In this document: positions 41,038 through 50,258 of the stretch, one piece after another
Position numbering within the stretch: position 1 is the stretch's first letter
Layout of the letters: every line of letters begins with the position of its first letter
NCBI GenBank assembly: GCA_030407315.1
Contig: JALQPE010000193.1
Location: 1-64,000, forward strand
Direction of reading: 5' to 3'
Source of the DNA: Asparagopsis taxiformis
Taxonomy: Eukaryota; Rhodophyta; Florideophyceae; Bonnemaisoniales; Bonnemaisoniaceae
Length of the DNA stretch: 64,000 bases
Notes under the pieces: model-generated
What the model saw: the letters and a program-made list of their open reading frames with translations, nothing else
Told to the model about the DNA's origin: nothing
The model's database searches: none
Translations under genes and position numbers: made by a program

Positions 41038-41354
41038 TGTCGTGGATGCGGATGAGGACGGAGCGGGAGATTTTGGGGATGCATGCGCCAGAGACAGGCG
41101 CGTGATGGGATGCAATGAGATGGATTGGGTTGGGCAACAGCCAATGGTGTCGCTCGGGGTTTTTGGAAATTGGGGAAAGTTTTCAATGTTGAATTTGAAC
41201 AAATCGGCAACAGTTACTGTTGTTGGTTGCCTTACATCGATCGAGTGGTTGGATGAGTTGCAGTCAGTCGAGTGTAGCACTTGTTGTGTTTGGTGCATCT
41301 TGTCGGCGCTTGTAATTGATTCGTAATCAGTACACGACGTCGCGAGGTGCAAAT

Positions 41355-42203
41355 ATGTCGCAACAATCCAAACGCGGCGGTGCACGCGCCGCCTCCATGA
41401 CGCCCAACTTTCGTCTGCAGCCGCGTCGCAGCGGGGCGGTTCGTTCGCGTTCGGCGACACTGGCCAAACTGGACCTTGATTCCGCCTTTTTCTGGCTTTT
41501 GCTCGTGTTCCTGATAACGGTGTTCACATTTCTATCGCTGCGCGAGCGGCACGTGGAATTAGATCCGCGACAGGTCGCCGAGTACGAGCGACGCACGCAA
41601 TTGCTCGCCAATTCCACGATATACATTGTGGAAGTCGGCAAGCCAGAGGGTCTACTCTCGACGTTGTCGCCGACAGATTGGGCGCGCATATCGTCGGAGA
41701 TTGATTACGTGTCGTTTATTTTCGACGACCCGTTGTCACTGACGGACGAATGGGTGGCGGCGGCCGAAACGACACTGGGCGAACATGCCAAACGCGTGCG
41801 TTCTGGAATTGGTATCGCGCTTTTCCCGTGCGGCTGTCTGATTCCCAACGCGTATTTCGGACGCGTCGCGCAGCGTCTCGACGGCTTTGAATGCATTCTG
41901 CTGCCCGGTTGGGTGCTCGCGCACGAGGACGTGCATTGGTTGCAGGCAGCTGAAAAGACGAGCGACTCGTGTAAGAGAAGAGAGGCTATGTTGGCGGCGC
42001 GTATGACGGCTAGATATCGCAATGAATTGGCGGCTATTCATTCGACGCTCGAAACGCTCAAGTGGCAGCTCGAAGCGGCGCAACAGAATGATAGTCGCCA
42101 AGATACGGGCAGCGGCGGCGGCGGTAGAGTGTCGGCGTTGGTCAAGGAGGCGTTGGAACAGGTTGGAATGCCGGCCAAGTCGGGCGAGGATGATAAGTCA
42201 TAG
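41355..42203 (+). CDS. single-pass membrane protein with C-terminal coiled coil, unknown
   Basis: A 282-residue protein of unknown family. The N-terminus is basic and Arg/Ser-rich, followed by one membrane segment (about residues 46-64, FFWLLLVFLITVFTFLSL). The rest contains a compact region (STIYIVEVGKPEGLL, DYVSFIFDDPLSLTDEW, FPCGCLIPNAYFGRV) and a helical C-terminal part (AARMTARYRNELAAIHSTLE). It ends in a Gly/Asp/Ser tail. The basic N-terminus suggests a cytosolic tail with the bulk lumenal (type II), but no targeting signal settles the compartment. It is divergent from the HAD gene. Confidence 0.6.
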   Translation: MSQQSKRGGARAASMTPNFRLQPRRSGAVRSRSATLAKLDLDSAFFWLLLVFLITVFTFLSLRERHVELDPRQVAEYERRTQLLANSTIYIVEVGKPEGLLSTLSPTDWARISSEIDYVSFIFDDPLSLTDEWVAAAETTLGEHAKRVRSGIGIALFPCGCLIPNAYFGRVAQRLDGFECILLPGWVLAHEDVHWLQAAEKTSDSCKRREAMLAARMTARYRNELAAIHSTLETLKWQLEAAQQNDSRQDTGSGGGGRVSALVKEALEQVGMPAKSGEDDKS

Positions 42204-42461
42204 TTGCGCATGTGTTGGTTGCGTGTTTATATTGTACATATAGAGCGGCGCTGCGCGTGATGCATAGTAGCGCAGGCGAGTGGCAAGTAAAATGACGGCA
42301 GATAAAGTGCAGTGACCGTTGCAAACAAACGGACACGTGGAGTATGAAAATTTGCAGCAAATCAACAGCGTTATCGAGTGAGTGTCTAGCTAGATCACCT
42401 TCATAAAGCGCACCAGCGCCACACCGACCGCTCCGTCCAACCTACAACCCATCAAACGATC

Positions 42462-43292
42462 ATGCCCGATGTGATCAACCTCATCAGCTCCGACGACGAG
42501 CATGTACCAATCCCCAAACGCCGTCGCACATTCTTCCCCGCGCCCAAGCCCGACCCGCATCCGCTCAGCGACGACAACGAGGACATCTTGATCGTATCGC
42601 ACGTGGTGCGCGGCACGCAGCCAAGCGACCTGGCCAAACGCACGCCCTCTCCGCCGCCGACCGCCGCGCGTAAGACGCACAAAAAGACGCGTGTCCCCGA
42701 GGCCGTCCAATGTGTCGGCGAGCGAAAAGGCGTGCAGGCTCTCGTCGACTATCCGCATTTCCGCTTCCAGTGCGTCGTGGAGCCCTTCAAAAACATGCGC
42801 GCCAACAGGAAACTCCGCTATTGCGAGCGCTGCTTCTGCTACGTCTGCGACGTCCCCGCTGCCGATTGCCGCTTGTGGACAGACCATTCCAAGGCCGTCG
42901 ATTCAAAACCGGTGTGGAGAGTCGAGCGCGAGCAGAGATTGAACTCGCGTCGTCAGAGAGAGGCTAGTGACCCCGTGGCTAGAAGTAGGGTCACCGCGAG
43001 ACATGAGACCCTCGTTCCTATCAGAGCAAGTATCGACCTCCATTCCTCCCCGGATAGTGATAGCGATTGTGTCCCCGCGCTCATCAGCGCCGATGAGTCG
43101 GACCACATGCAGGTGGAATCCACCTTTGATGATGCCGAAGCACTCATGGGTGAATGCTCCATTCAGCCAGACACCTTTATCATGAAACAGATGGGCAGGG
43201 TCCTGGATGAAACCGATGCAAACGCCGTCAAGGAATGGGATACACGCGCCGCTATGACTCGTTCATTCCCATCCATCACCACTCGTAGATAA
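42462..43292 (+). CDS. nuclear-type Cys-rich protein with SUMO-interaction-like motif
   Basis: A 276-residue protein. The N-terminus MPDVINLISSDDEHV has the hydrophobic core plus acidic tail of a SUMO-interaction motif. KRRRTFF is a likely nuclear signal. Residues about 95-145 hold the best-conserved part: DYPHFRFQCVVEPF, then RYCERCFCYVCDVPAADC and LWTDHSKA. This Cys pattern (CxxCxCxxCD...C...W..H) resembles a small zinc motif I recall in plant RIN13-like nuclear proteins and related fungal proteins. The remainder is low-complexity and acidic. Function unknown; a chromatin or transcription role is plausible given SNF5 100 bp downstream on the same strand. Confidence 0.6.
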   Translation: MPDVINLISSDDEHVPIPKRRRTFFPAPKPDPHPLSDDNEDILIVSHVVRGTQPSDLAKRTPSPPPTAARKTHKKTRVPEAVQCVGERKGVQALVDYPHFRFQCVVEPFKNMRANRKLRYCERCFCYVCDVPAADCRLWTDHSKAVDSKPVWRVEREQRLNSRRQREASDPVARSRVTARHETLVPIRASIDLHSSPDSDSDCVPALISADESDHMQVESTFDDAEALMGECSIQPDTFIMKQMGRVLDETDANAVKEWDTRAAMTRSFPSITTRR

Positions 43293-43391
43293 TCCACCAA
43301 GCTTGCACCAAAAAATTGAAAAAAATATTATACCCAACCCTCTCCACCCACCAATTGCCACCCATCTCGTTCCCGCCATTCTCCCCCCGTC

Positions 43392-44135
43392 ATGACCGCC
43401 ACCGCGTCCAAACGCTCGCGCACATCTGCATCGCCCGCCGTGCCGACCATCGAACCGCTCATCCCCATCCGTCTCGACCTCAACCTCGACGGCCACCGCG
43501 TCCAGGAAACCTTCACCTGGAACGCGAGCGAGACGCAAATAACTCCCGTCTCGTTTGCGCGCCATCTCAGTCACGATCTCCATCTGCCCGACACTGTGCG
43601 CGACGCAATCGCCGAAAGCATCCAGGAGCAAATCCTCGCTTTTGTCCCGCCGCAACGCGCCAAGCATCGCGCCGGCGAATCGCGCCAGATCGTCCGTCTA
43701 GATCTGCGCATCGGCCGAGTCGTCATCCGCGACCAGTTCGAATGGGACCTCAACGCACCCCATAATAGCCCCGAATCTTTCGCCGAACAGCTCTGCGCTG
43801 ACCTCGGCCTCAACACCGAGCACGTCCCCGCCGTCGCACACGCTATCCGCGAACAGCTCGTCGAGTTGGCAGAGTTTCAGGATAAGAGACCGAGATGCCC
43901 CGTGCTTCAGGCCGCAGACGTGCTCAGACCTATCGACGCTACCGACGCTTGGGAACCCGCCGTGGAGTGTCTCACCCTCGAGGAGCAGGAGCGTTTGGAG
44001 AGAAAGGAGAAGAGAGAGGCCAGGTTGCAGAGGAGGAATAGAGGAAAGGCTGAGGTTTATGGACGTGCTCCGGCGCGGAAGAGAGCTAGTGTTGATCATT
44101 CGTCGTCGAGACGTCGCTCTTCGGCTGGGTATTGA
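43392..44135 (+). CDS. SNF5: SNF5/SMARCB1-type SWI/SNF subunit
   Basis: A 247-residue protein with the two SNF5 repeats. Repeat 1 is about residues 22-80 (LIPIRLDLNLDGHRVQETFTW, ITPVSFARHLSHDLHLPDTV, AIAESIQEQI). Repeat 2 is about 95-160 (VRLDLRIGRVVIRDQFEWDL, SPESFAEQLCADLGL, VAHAIREQLVELAEF). Both have the I/L-R-L-D-L start and the F-A-xx-L-xx-D-L-xL helix seen in yeast Snf5/Sfh1 and animal SMARCB1. The C-terminus is basic (EEQERLERKEKREARLQRRN) and reaches a Ser/Arg tail. The protein is short for the family: the N-terminal winged-helix region of animal proteins is missing. Predicted nuclear, as a core subunit of a SWI/SNF or RSC-type remodeller. Confidence 0.88.
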   Translation: MTATASKRSRTSASPAVPTIEPLIPIRLDLNLDGHRVQETFTWNASETQITPVSFARHLSHDLHLPDTVRDAIAESIQEQILAFVPPQRAKHRAGESRQIVRLDLRIGRVVIRDQFEWDLNAPHNSPESFAEQLCADLGLNTEHVPAVAHAIREQLVELAEFQDKRPRCPVLQAADVLRPIDATDAWEPAVECLTLEEQERLERKEKREARLQRRNRGKAEVYGRAPARKRASVDHSSSRRRSSAGY

Positions 44136-44401
44136 TTTTAAACTAACATGTGTATACATATGGTTTGTACATTGCGTTGGGGAAAGCGCGCATGGCACGT
44201 TGTGTGACCCGGATGGCGGAGCAGGATCAGTTGCGTTGGCTTCAGACAATCCGGTGCACAGGTGGTGTGTGTCAAGTCATTTTCTGTAAAATTTGGTTGC
44301 TCAAACATTTTCGCCATCAACGCATAATAACCACAGATACGCGTTTCTTATCTCCGTTTCCCATCCTCATCTTCCATCGTCAACTTGTGTACAAGCGTGT
44401 C

Positions 44402-45550
44402 ATGTTACTCTTCGTTACTTCCCCTCTCAGATTCAACACTTCTGTCCGGAAAACACCCAGCGTGACGTGCTCTCTACGGCCAGAGAAAGGTTCAGACGGG
44501 GATGATTCAAGTCAACAACTTCCGTGGGCTGTTCTTCAGAGACGCGTGTCCGAGGTTCGAGAAAAGGAAATAGCGCGAGATAGGACACTGGCGCAAAACT
44601 GGAGAGAAGGAAAATATGAAGCTAGCGTCGCCGCCTGGGTCTCCAAGGCATTCGTTCGAAAACTTTCTTTCAACGGCAATTTTCTCGCATTCGGAACCTC
44701 CAACGGCAGCGTTGTCTTCTCAGATTTGGTCACCGGCTTGGGCTTGACATGCGAAAATGTCCACACCGGTCAGGTTACCGCCATTGACTATAAGGGCTCT
44801 CATCTTGCATCCGTCGGGTCTGCAGACCACACAGTGGCAGTATGGAACTGTGCCGAGTTTGAAAAGCGGCCCTTCTGGTCCAAGAGACTGGAAATTGGAA
44901 CGGAACTTGACGCTATACTTCCAGACCCAACTTTCAAATGCGAACCACACACGGACATTGTCAGCGCCATCAAGATAGATGTTGAGGGAAACAAATTGTA
45001 CAGCGCTAGTATTGATGGCATGGTGAAGGTCACAAACATTGAAAACGGCGAAACACTGCTTTCAATTCATGTCGGCGAGCCAATATTGTCGATGACACTT
45101 ACTGACAAGCGTTACTTGCTACTCGGATGCGCTAGTGGCCGCGTGCAGGCATATGAAACGGAGAAGGGGATACATCTCCTCTCCATGGTTTGCCATGGCG
45201 CGAATACTACCGCTGTCGACTTTTGGGAGGAGTCGCAAATGTTAGCCACTGGAGATTCAACAGGCAACATCAGTCTGTGGTCTTTCAAGGACTGCAAGCG
45301 TTTGGGTATGCTCCCAAAGCATAACGCTGCTGTCATGTCGATTCAGTTGGATGGGTCTAAAGTGGTTACCGCGAGTAGAGATGGGTCTATTGCGGTCGCT
45401 GCTATCAACTCTCTGGAGCGCCAGTATACAATCCATGGATTTACAAAATATCTCGCGTGCGCAATGTTTGACAAAACTCGATTGATTGCAGATGGAACAA
45501 ATGACGTCATTGTATGTCATCGCTTCGATACGAACGACGCAGTTGTTTGA
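44402..45550 (+). CDS. WD40-repeat protein, probably organelle-targeted
   Basis: A 382-residue protein from ATG 44402. The first ~35 residues (MLLFVTSPLRFNTSVRKTPS) are hydrophobic and basic, with Ser, Thr and Phe, like a presequence. A short charged helix follows (VLQRRVSEVREKEIARDRTL). From about residue 80 on there are at least six WD-like repeats, for example GNFLAFGTSNGSVVFSDLVT, HLASVGSADHTVAVWN, LYSASIDGMVKVTNIENGE, MLATGDSTGNISLWSFKD and KVVTASRDGSIAVAAI. The repeats form a propeller scaffold without enzymatic residues. A close orthologue cannot be named. It is convergent with the Su(z)12 gene (67 bp between stops). Confidence 0.75.
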   Translation: MLLFVTSPLRFNTSVRKTPSVTCSLRPEKGSDGDDSSQQLPWAVLQRRVSEVREKEIARDRTLAQNWREGKYEASVAAWVSKAFVRKLSFNGNFLAFGTSNGSVVFSDLVTGLGLTCENVHTGQVTAIDYKGSHLASVGSADHTVAVWNCAEFEKRPFWSKRLEIGTELDAILPDPTFKCEPHTDIVSAIKIDVEGNKLYSASIDGMVKVTNIENGETLLSIHVGEPILSMTLTDKRYLLLGCASGRVQAYETEKGIHLLSMVCHGANTTAVDFWEESQMLATGDSTGNISLWSFKDCKRLGMLPKHNAAVMSIQLDGSKVVTASRDGSIAVAAINSLERQYTIHGFTKYLACAMFDKTRLIADGTNDVIVCHRFDTNDAVV

Positions 45551-45617
45551 GCGATTGCACTCGACTTTGTTGAAACTGACGTATCATTACAACACGCATC
45601 AACATAGAATGCAATCC

Positions 45618-47897
45618 TCAGTTCTTCTTCCGCCCATTTCTACTTCTACCGGCCCCTCTTCCCCTCCCGTTTCGTCCAGAGGCCTCCTTTGGAATTTCTG
45701 GTCTGCTACTGATACCGCATTGACGACGCTTCTTCTTACCATCCAGGCAGAGCATTATAGACTTGATAGCCACGGTATCGATCATCCCATGTATATGCAA
45801 CGCACGTAAGAACCCGACAAACTGTAGGCGCAATTTGAGCGCAGCAATCCGGGGCCCAAATTCTAGAGCGAAAAGCTCTAAAGTGAAGCGAGTGTAACGC
45901 TCTGCATAGACCGACGGGACAGGATAGTTGTCGTGTGCAAATTTGTTCCACATCATCCACAATATCTTTTCCTTGGGAGAAATGTTTTCCAGATGCCGTA
46001 CTCTCTCCATAGACAAGTCCAAGCGCCACGAATGGTCCACCTCTTCCTCCGAATCAGGATCATCTTCATTGAAGTGTTCCTCAGTTGCGCGACAAACACT
46101 AACCACATGATACAGCTTTCGATGCCCGAGTGATTCTTTATAGTTGACGCGTTTCTGTCGAGGCACAGTTGCATACGAAAGCAAAGGAGCTGACTTCTCC
46201 GAGTCAGACTCATCACGTCGCTCAGGTCCGTCACCCTCCTCAAGCCTCTTCTTAAACATGACCTCGCACCACTCGCCACAAAAATCAGCCTTGCCATTGT
46301 AATCCTGTTTGTGATGCCGTTGACAATACCTACACGCACTGAACAATTCATCTCGCATAGCAGCCAGAAACTCTGGATCGCGGTCATCTCCGAATTCTGT
46401 TGAATCAGAATCCGATCCTACTGCTGCATTTTGGATGGATACATTCTTCAACTGATTCTGAACTTCATCCTCTTCTTTCCTTCTGCTGGAACCGTTGCGA
46501 TAGGCTGGGTATCGATTGGGGTTAGCGTATGAATCTTCAAGGACTGCTCCCGGGCTAGGTAGCCGTGGACCAGAACCCGTCCTTTTCTTTTTCCGAGAAT
46601 TGCCATCGTTCCGGGCGGGAGTCTGAACAGGTGTCACCTGGAAATTGAGAAGAAATGGAAAGCCATTCCCGTCATCCATTGTTGCCGACGGTGTACCTTC
46701 CAGAGAAAACTTCATTTGCTCATGCTCCAGTTGAAAATGGGAAAGAAGAGTTCGGAATCTGTAGCAGTTACGGTGGCACCATGGACATATGAAATCATGA
46801 CGAACAATACCATCCCAAAAGGGCAGCTCTTGGGAGGAATATTTGCATGTGATATAAACTCTAGGCCGCTCTTCGGTTGCAAGTTGGGATATTGCATTTT
46901 TGACACTGCCTTGCAGTTCAAGACATATGCTTCCATCAGGCGGTCGCTCATATACCTCATCGCCCGATTCGTCACTCTCATTTCCGGAGCTATCACTATC
47001 GTCGAGTGCTACCACAGATCGAACATCTGAGGAAGGCTTGGCCGTTTCAGACGCTTTTGGTTTAGGACGAGGTGGTGAGGGCGAATCATCCACAATGCAA
47101 ATATCAAGATCAGGTTCATTCTCAGCCGCATTCTCATTTATCAAAGAATGAGATATTGGAACGTGCGTACGACGCCCCGTAGTTGCAACAGGAATCGCAT
47201 TGGACTCGCAAGTAGTAAACCTCAACGGCACCTTGACAATTCCGTTTGGAATTGCAGAAGTGTCTGTCAGTTCTCTGTCCAATATACAAATTTCACCCCG
47301 AAGCTTGTCCGCAAAGGCATTTACGGGCTTCGCACTCGCGCTGGCTGAGAACACTTCCACGACAAGATTTAAAGCGGACGGGAATGAACCAATAACAGCC
47401 ATAGCAGCAGAAAGATCAAACGTCTCTTTGACAGGACAGTCTTCAATACGCATACCATTTGATATATATTCTTGCGGCCATATGTTCATAGAAGTGTCAC
47501 GAATCCCAAATGCGACATAATTCCCATCTTCTTGCTTTATAGATAACCAGATTCGCAATCTGGCAGACATAGCATAATGAACTTCAGCAGGGTCGTACGG
47601 TTTGAGACCATGAGGTAGAAGCAACAACTGTTTGGTAGTCGCACGATTCAAAATGCATCGACTAGGCGTAACCTCTAAAATCAACTGACGACGACCAGCA
47701 GCTGAACGATATGAGGGCTCTGTCCACATGAGGTCCCAAATTTTGCCACGCGTGCCCTTCTTGTCTTCGACGACATATTTGAGATTTCGAACAAGAAACG
47801 GTGGGCGACCAAATTTGCAGACTTGAAGCAGCTTTTTGCGCAGCTCAGGTTGCGAGTTATCATCTGCTGAGCCGCGTGACGTGGAAGCGCGGTCCAT
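45618..47897 (-). CDS. SUZ12: Su(z)12-type PRC2 subunit (VEFS domain)
   Basis: A 759-residue protein. A C2H2 finger lies at about residues 375-400 (FICPWCHRNCYRFRTLLSHFQLEHEQ), preceded by a beta-rich N-terminal region. The VEFS box is at about 505-720: DPEFLAAMRDELFSACRYCQ, KADFCGEWCEVMF, RKLYHVVSVCRATEEHFNED, then WRLDLSMERVRHLENISPKE, ILWMMWNKFAHDNYPVPSVY and a helical tail (FGPRIAALKLRLQFVGFLRA). This order of finger and VEFS box defines Su(z)12/EMF2/VRN2, the subunit that activates and stabilises the H3K27 methyltransferase complex. Two extra Cys clusters in the VEFS region (CRYCQRHH, CGEWC) are noteworthy. The C-terminus is basic. Expected in the nucleus. Confidence 0.88.
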   Translation of the reverse strand: MDRASTSRGSADDNSQPELRKKLLQVCKFGRPPFLVRNLKYVVEDKKGTRGKIWDLMWTEPSYRSAAGRRQLILEVTPSRCILNRATTKQLLLLPHGLKPYDPAEVHYAMSARLRIWLSIKQEDGNYVAFGIRDTSMNIWPQEYISNGMRIEDCPVKETFDLSAAMAVIGSFPSALNLVVEVFSASASAKPVNAFADKLRGEICILDRELTDTSAIPNGIVKVPLRFTTCESNAIPVATTGRRTHVPISHSLINENAAENEPDLDICIVDDSPSPPRPKPKASETAKPSSDVRSVVALDDSDSSGNESDESGDEVYERPPDGSICLELQGSVKNAISQLATEERPRVYITCKYSSQELPFWDGIVRHDFICPWCHRNCYRFRTLLSHFQLEHEQMKFSLEGTPSATMDDGNGFPFLLNFQVTPVQTPARNDGNSRKKKRTGSGPRLPSPGAVLEDSYANPNRYPAYRNGSSRRKEEDEVQNQLKNVSIQNAAVGSDSDSTEFGDDRDPEFLAAMRDELFSACRYCQRHHKQDYNGKADFCGEWCEVMFKKRLEEGDGPERRDESDSEKSAPLLSYATVPRQKRVNYKESLGHRKLYHVVSVCRATEEHFNEDDPDSEEEVDHSWRLDLSMERVRHLENISPKEKILWMMWNKFAHDNYPVPSVYAERYTRFTLELFALEFGPRIAALKLRLQFVGFLRALHIHGMIDTVAIKSIMLCLDGKKKRRQCGISSRPEIPKEASGRNGRGRGAGRSRNGRKKN

Positions 47898-48275
47898 GTC
47901 CAGCGTAGAAGTTTGGAGTGCAGTTGGATGGTTACTTGTGGGCTGGGAAATGATTCAGGGGAAGCAACTGGAGTGTGGCAGAGAACGTGCCAAAAGCATC
48001 GCTCCTCGATCGTAAAAGTGAAGCTGGTTGTGTGAACTTGATATACTCCCAAGTGTGGGTCCCGTTTGAAGATATTGCTCGACGGTTGTGGAATAGATGT
48101 GCTGGCTGTTCGTAATGCGAGCACTGCGTCTAGTTTCCAAACTCAAAGCGGCCTCGTTTTCCAAGATTTGGAGCGCATCAACATCTGATCCAAACTGCTC
48201 AAACATGTGTCAATGCTGTGCCGTACAGCGTGACGGTTACACTCTCGGCTTTATCGCAATACACTCATTAGAGTG

Positions 48276-48282
48276 TATAAAA
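48276..48282 (+). promoter_or_regulatory. TATAAAA element within an inverted repeat
   Basis: TATAAAA at 48276 is flanked by ACACTC...GAGTGT (48261-48276) and AACACTCC. It lies in the 554-bp divergent gap between Su(z)12 (minus) and a small plus-strand ORF (ATG 48452). The rest of 47898-48451 holds nothing else that I can name. Confidence 0.3.
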
Positions 48283-48451
48283 CACTCCAACATTTGGATG
48301 CGTTCAAGATGTAAGTGTATCACAGATCCAAAAACAACATAAAACAATCAAATATATCGATCCAACCACACTTCGAATCGTCGCTCTCGAATTTCATCAG
48401 CTACCAACCCGCTCCCCAACTCCCACACTTTGCCCACGAAACCGTACGAAA

Positions 48452-48610
48452 ATGATCAGTGCCCAAGCGCGACTTGCAATAGCAAGGGCAGCAAGACTAA
48501 CCGAATGGGTCGTGATTCCGACAGCGTGTGTGGCAAGCTACCTGGTGATATCGGCACAGAAGCGTGCAAAAGCCTCTAAACACGAAGCCGATGTTTCAAA
48601 ATCCGCCTAG
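48452..48610 (+). CDS. possible 52-residue membrane microprotein
   Basis: A short ORF with a basic amphipathic N-terminus (MISAQARLAIARAARL), one hydrophobic segment (about residues 17-33, EWVVIPTACVASYLVIS) and a Lys-rich polar tail. The layout is that of a small tail- or signal-anchored organelle subunit (for example import-complex or respiratory-chain small proteins), but no family match is claimed. Hydrophobic segment and charge pattern are the only support. Confidence 0.35.
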   Translation: MISAQARLAIARAARLTEWVVIPTACVASYLVISAQKRAKASKHEADVSKSA

Positions 48611-48816
48611 TCGTCACATCGACCCGTTATTTATTCATTGGATCTACTGCAACAAGGTACAATGACTCGGATGATCGTCAGAAACAAACCGTTCGCCTTC
48701 TACGTTTCCAGGCAAATTGTAACGCGTCAACGCATGATGCCGGTTTGAATAGGTATTGTAGATCGCTGCTCACTAAACATTACGACTTTTCCACACCGCT
48801 CTTGAAAGATCTAGTC

Positions 48817-49086
48817 TTACTTGAGATCCACCTGTGATTTCATTGCTTCGCGCTCTTGTAATGCCTTTCGAGCCGCGCGCTTCTCTTTTCGATACTTCAT
48901 GCCCACGGAGACAAATCCCTGGATGAATCCGGTCCAGAACGGCATCACTGTCAGGTCTTTCAGCGTCGGTTCTGCTGGTGCTGGTGCTTGTTCTTCCACG
49001 TTTGCCGCATCTGTAGCTGTGGCTTCTGTAGGTGTATTCGCGAAAACGGCTGTCACGTTAGTGTCCGATGCTTCGACTTGGCTCAT
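48817..49086 (-). CDS. small hypothetical protein
   Basis: An 89-residue ORF from ATG 49086. The N-terminal half is acidic and Ala/Thr/Pro-rich (QAPAPAEPTLKDLTV). It is followed by a short hydrophobic stretch (VMPFWTGFIQGFVSVGMKY) and a strongly basic amphipathic tail (RKEKRAARKALQEREAMK). This composition is protein-like, and the antisense frame lacks such organisation. Family unknown. It converges with the 52-residue ORF upstream. Confidence 0.4.
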   Translation of the reverse strand: MSQVEASDTNVTAVFANTPTEATATDAANVEEQAPAPAEPTLKDLTVMPFWTGFIQGFVSVGMKYRKEKRAARKALQEREAMKSQVDLK

Positions 49087-49634
49087 AGCTGGTTGATTCT
49101 CACTCAATTCTCAGTAGATGAGCCGTACAAAGTGTTCTCAAAGTTGTGAAATAATGAGCAACAAAACTGAGATGGCTTTCACTCATGGTCCCACCAACGT
49201 TGAGATACTTGTACAATTTTTTATCCATAATTTGGTAGCGCTATCTACCATTTCCAACGAGTATTCCGGATGACGCCGGGACACTCTCTACGTCATATCT
49301 CCCCGCCATGAGGATCTGTTTTCGAGAGGAGCGATGGAATACAATTCAGCGACCTAACGAAATAACAAACAGCGAGGTTCAGAGTATGTGACGTTTATTG
49401 ACGAAATACGCAGTCTGCAAAGCAAACATTACTGTGATCTCGGAGCATACGATTGACCCGGTGACATCTAGGTAATGAAAGATCAATTCGCGTTGGCGAG
49501 TTCGAATCATCGGCGAATCAAAACTGATCGCAACAAGCTGTACATTCTCGCTGAAGACGAGGTGACCCCAGCGGAATACAAAGAGATCACGCAGAGCGCA
49601 TCGACAGCAAGTACAGAACTCAATCTAAGGACAT
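49087..49634. other. no gene called
   Basis: Intergenic region upstream of the 89-residue ORF and downstream of eS27. A plus-strand frame starting at 49475 runs into the antisense of the last eS27 exon and is discussed under rejected items. Confidence 0.35.
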
Positions 49635-50258
49635 TTAGTCAACCTTCTTTCGGAAAGAGCAGCCCTCAGTGAGTCTTGCTTTTCCACCAGTTGGTTGGCA
49701 CAGTACCATAGTGCAATCACCACAGACCACTACAGTTTGTGCGTGAGAAAAGACGGTAGTACTGTTAAAAGTAGACATCCAAATGACACATGTTAGATTC
49801 TTCAGCCGTCAATTGGACTGCGATATGTACGTCTGTACCAATCACCATAAAACTTACATGACATAGCAACCCGGGCACTTGACATCCATGAAGTACGAGT
49901 TGGGCGATTGCACCAATCTCTTCAGCTTGTGCTTCCTGAGCTCAGATGCCCTGTCGGGGTTCAAAAGATCCGTTTCAAGAGCCTGTCAAACCAAAACAGC
50001 CATAATCGACGCACAAGTCAGAAAGGACGAAACAGCACCACAACACGAGTTGGCATCCGACCAAGGGCGATCGATTACGGATATATCTCCGACGCGCCAT
50101 CGCCAGCGGAGATGCTAGGCCTCCATTCGCAGCAGACGGCGTCGCAAGGATTGACGATCTGTGAAAACATAGAGGAGACAGCGCTCGATTTTCGGATTCA
50201 ATTCGCGACGCCCTGTTCTTTAGCTCGGAACGGAATGGAAACGTAAACTTACCGGCAT
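49635..50258 (-). CDS. RPS27: 40S ribosomal protein eS27
   Basis: Three coding exons on the minus strand: 50253-50258 (only ATG CCG), 49858-49982 and 49635-49761, with GT-AG introns of 270 and 96 bp. The joined 85-residue frame is clean. It shows the eS27 signatures [55 protein letters not shown] and FRKK. The four zinc cysteines are present as CPGC and CGDC. Length is that of the family (82-86). The start MP- agrees with animal eS27, and the first intron after two codons explains why no long open frame reveals the gene. It acts in the cytosolic small ribosomal subunit. This is one of only a few intron-bearing genes in the window. Confidence 0.93.

Noticed and set aside
41038..41460. N-terminal extension of the HAD hydrolase to 41460
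   Set aside because: It overlaps the divergent membrane-protein gene and lacks domain-like sequence; the ATG at 41037 starts a plausible presequence.
49475..49672. 65-codon plus-strand ORF with protein-like composition
   Set aside because: Its 3' end overlaps the antisense of the last eS27 exon, and no homologous family or supporting splice pattern was found.
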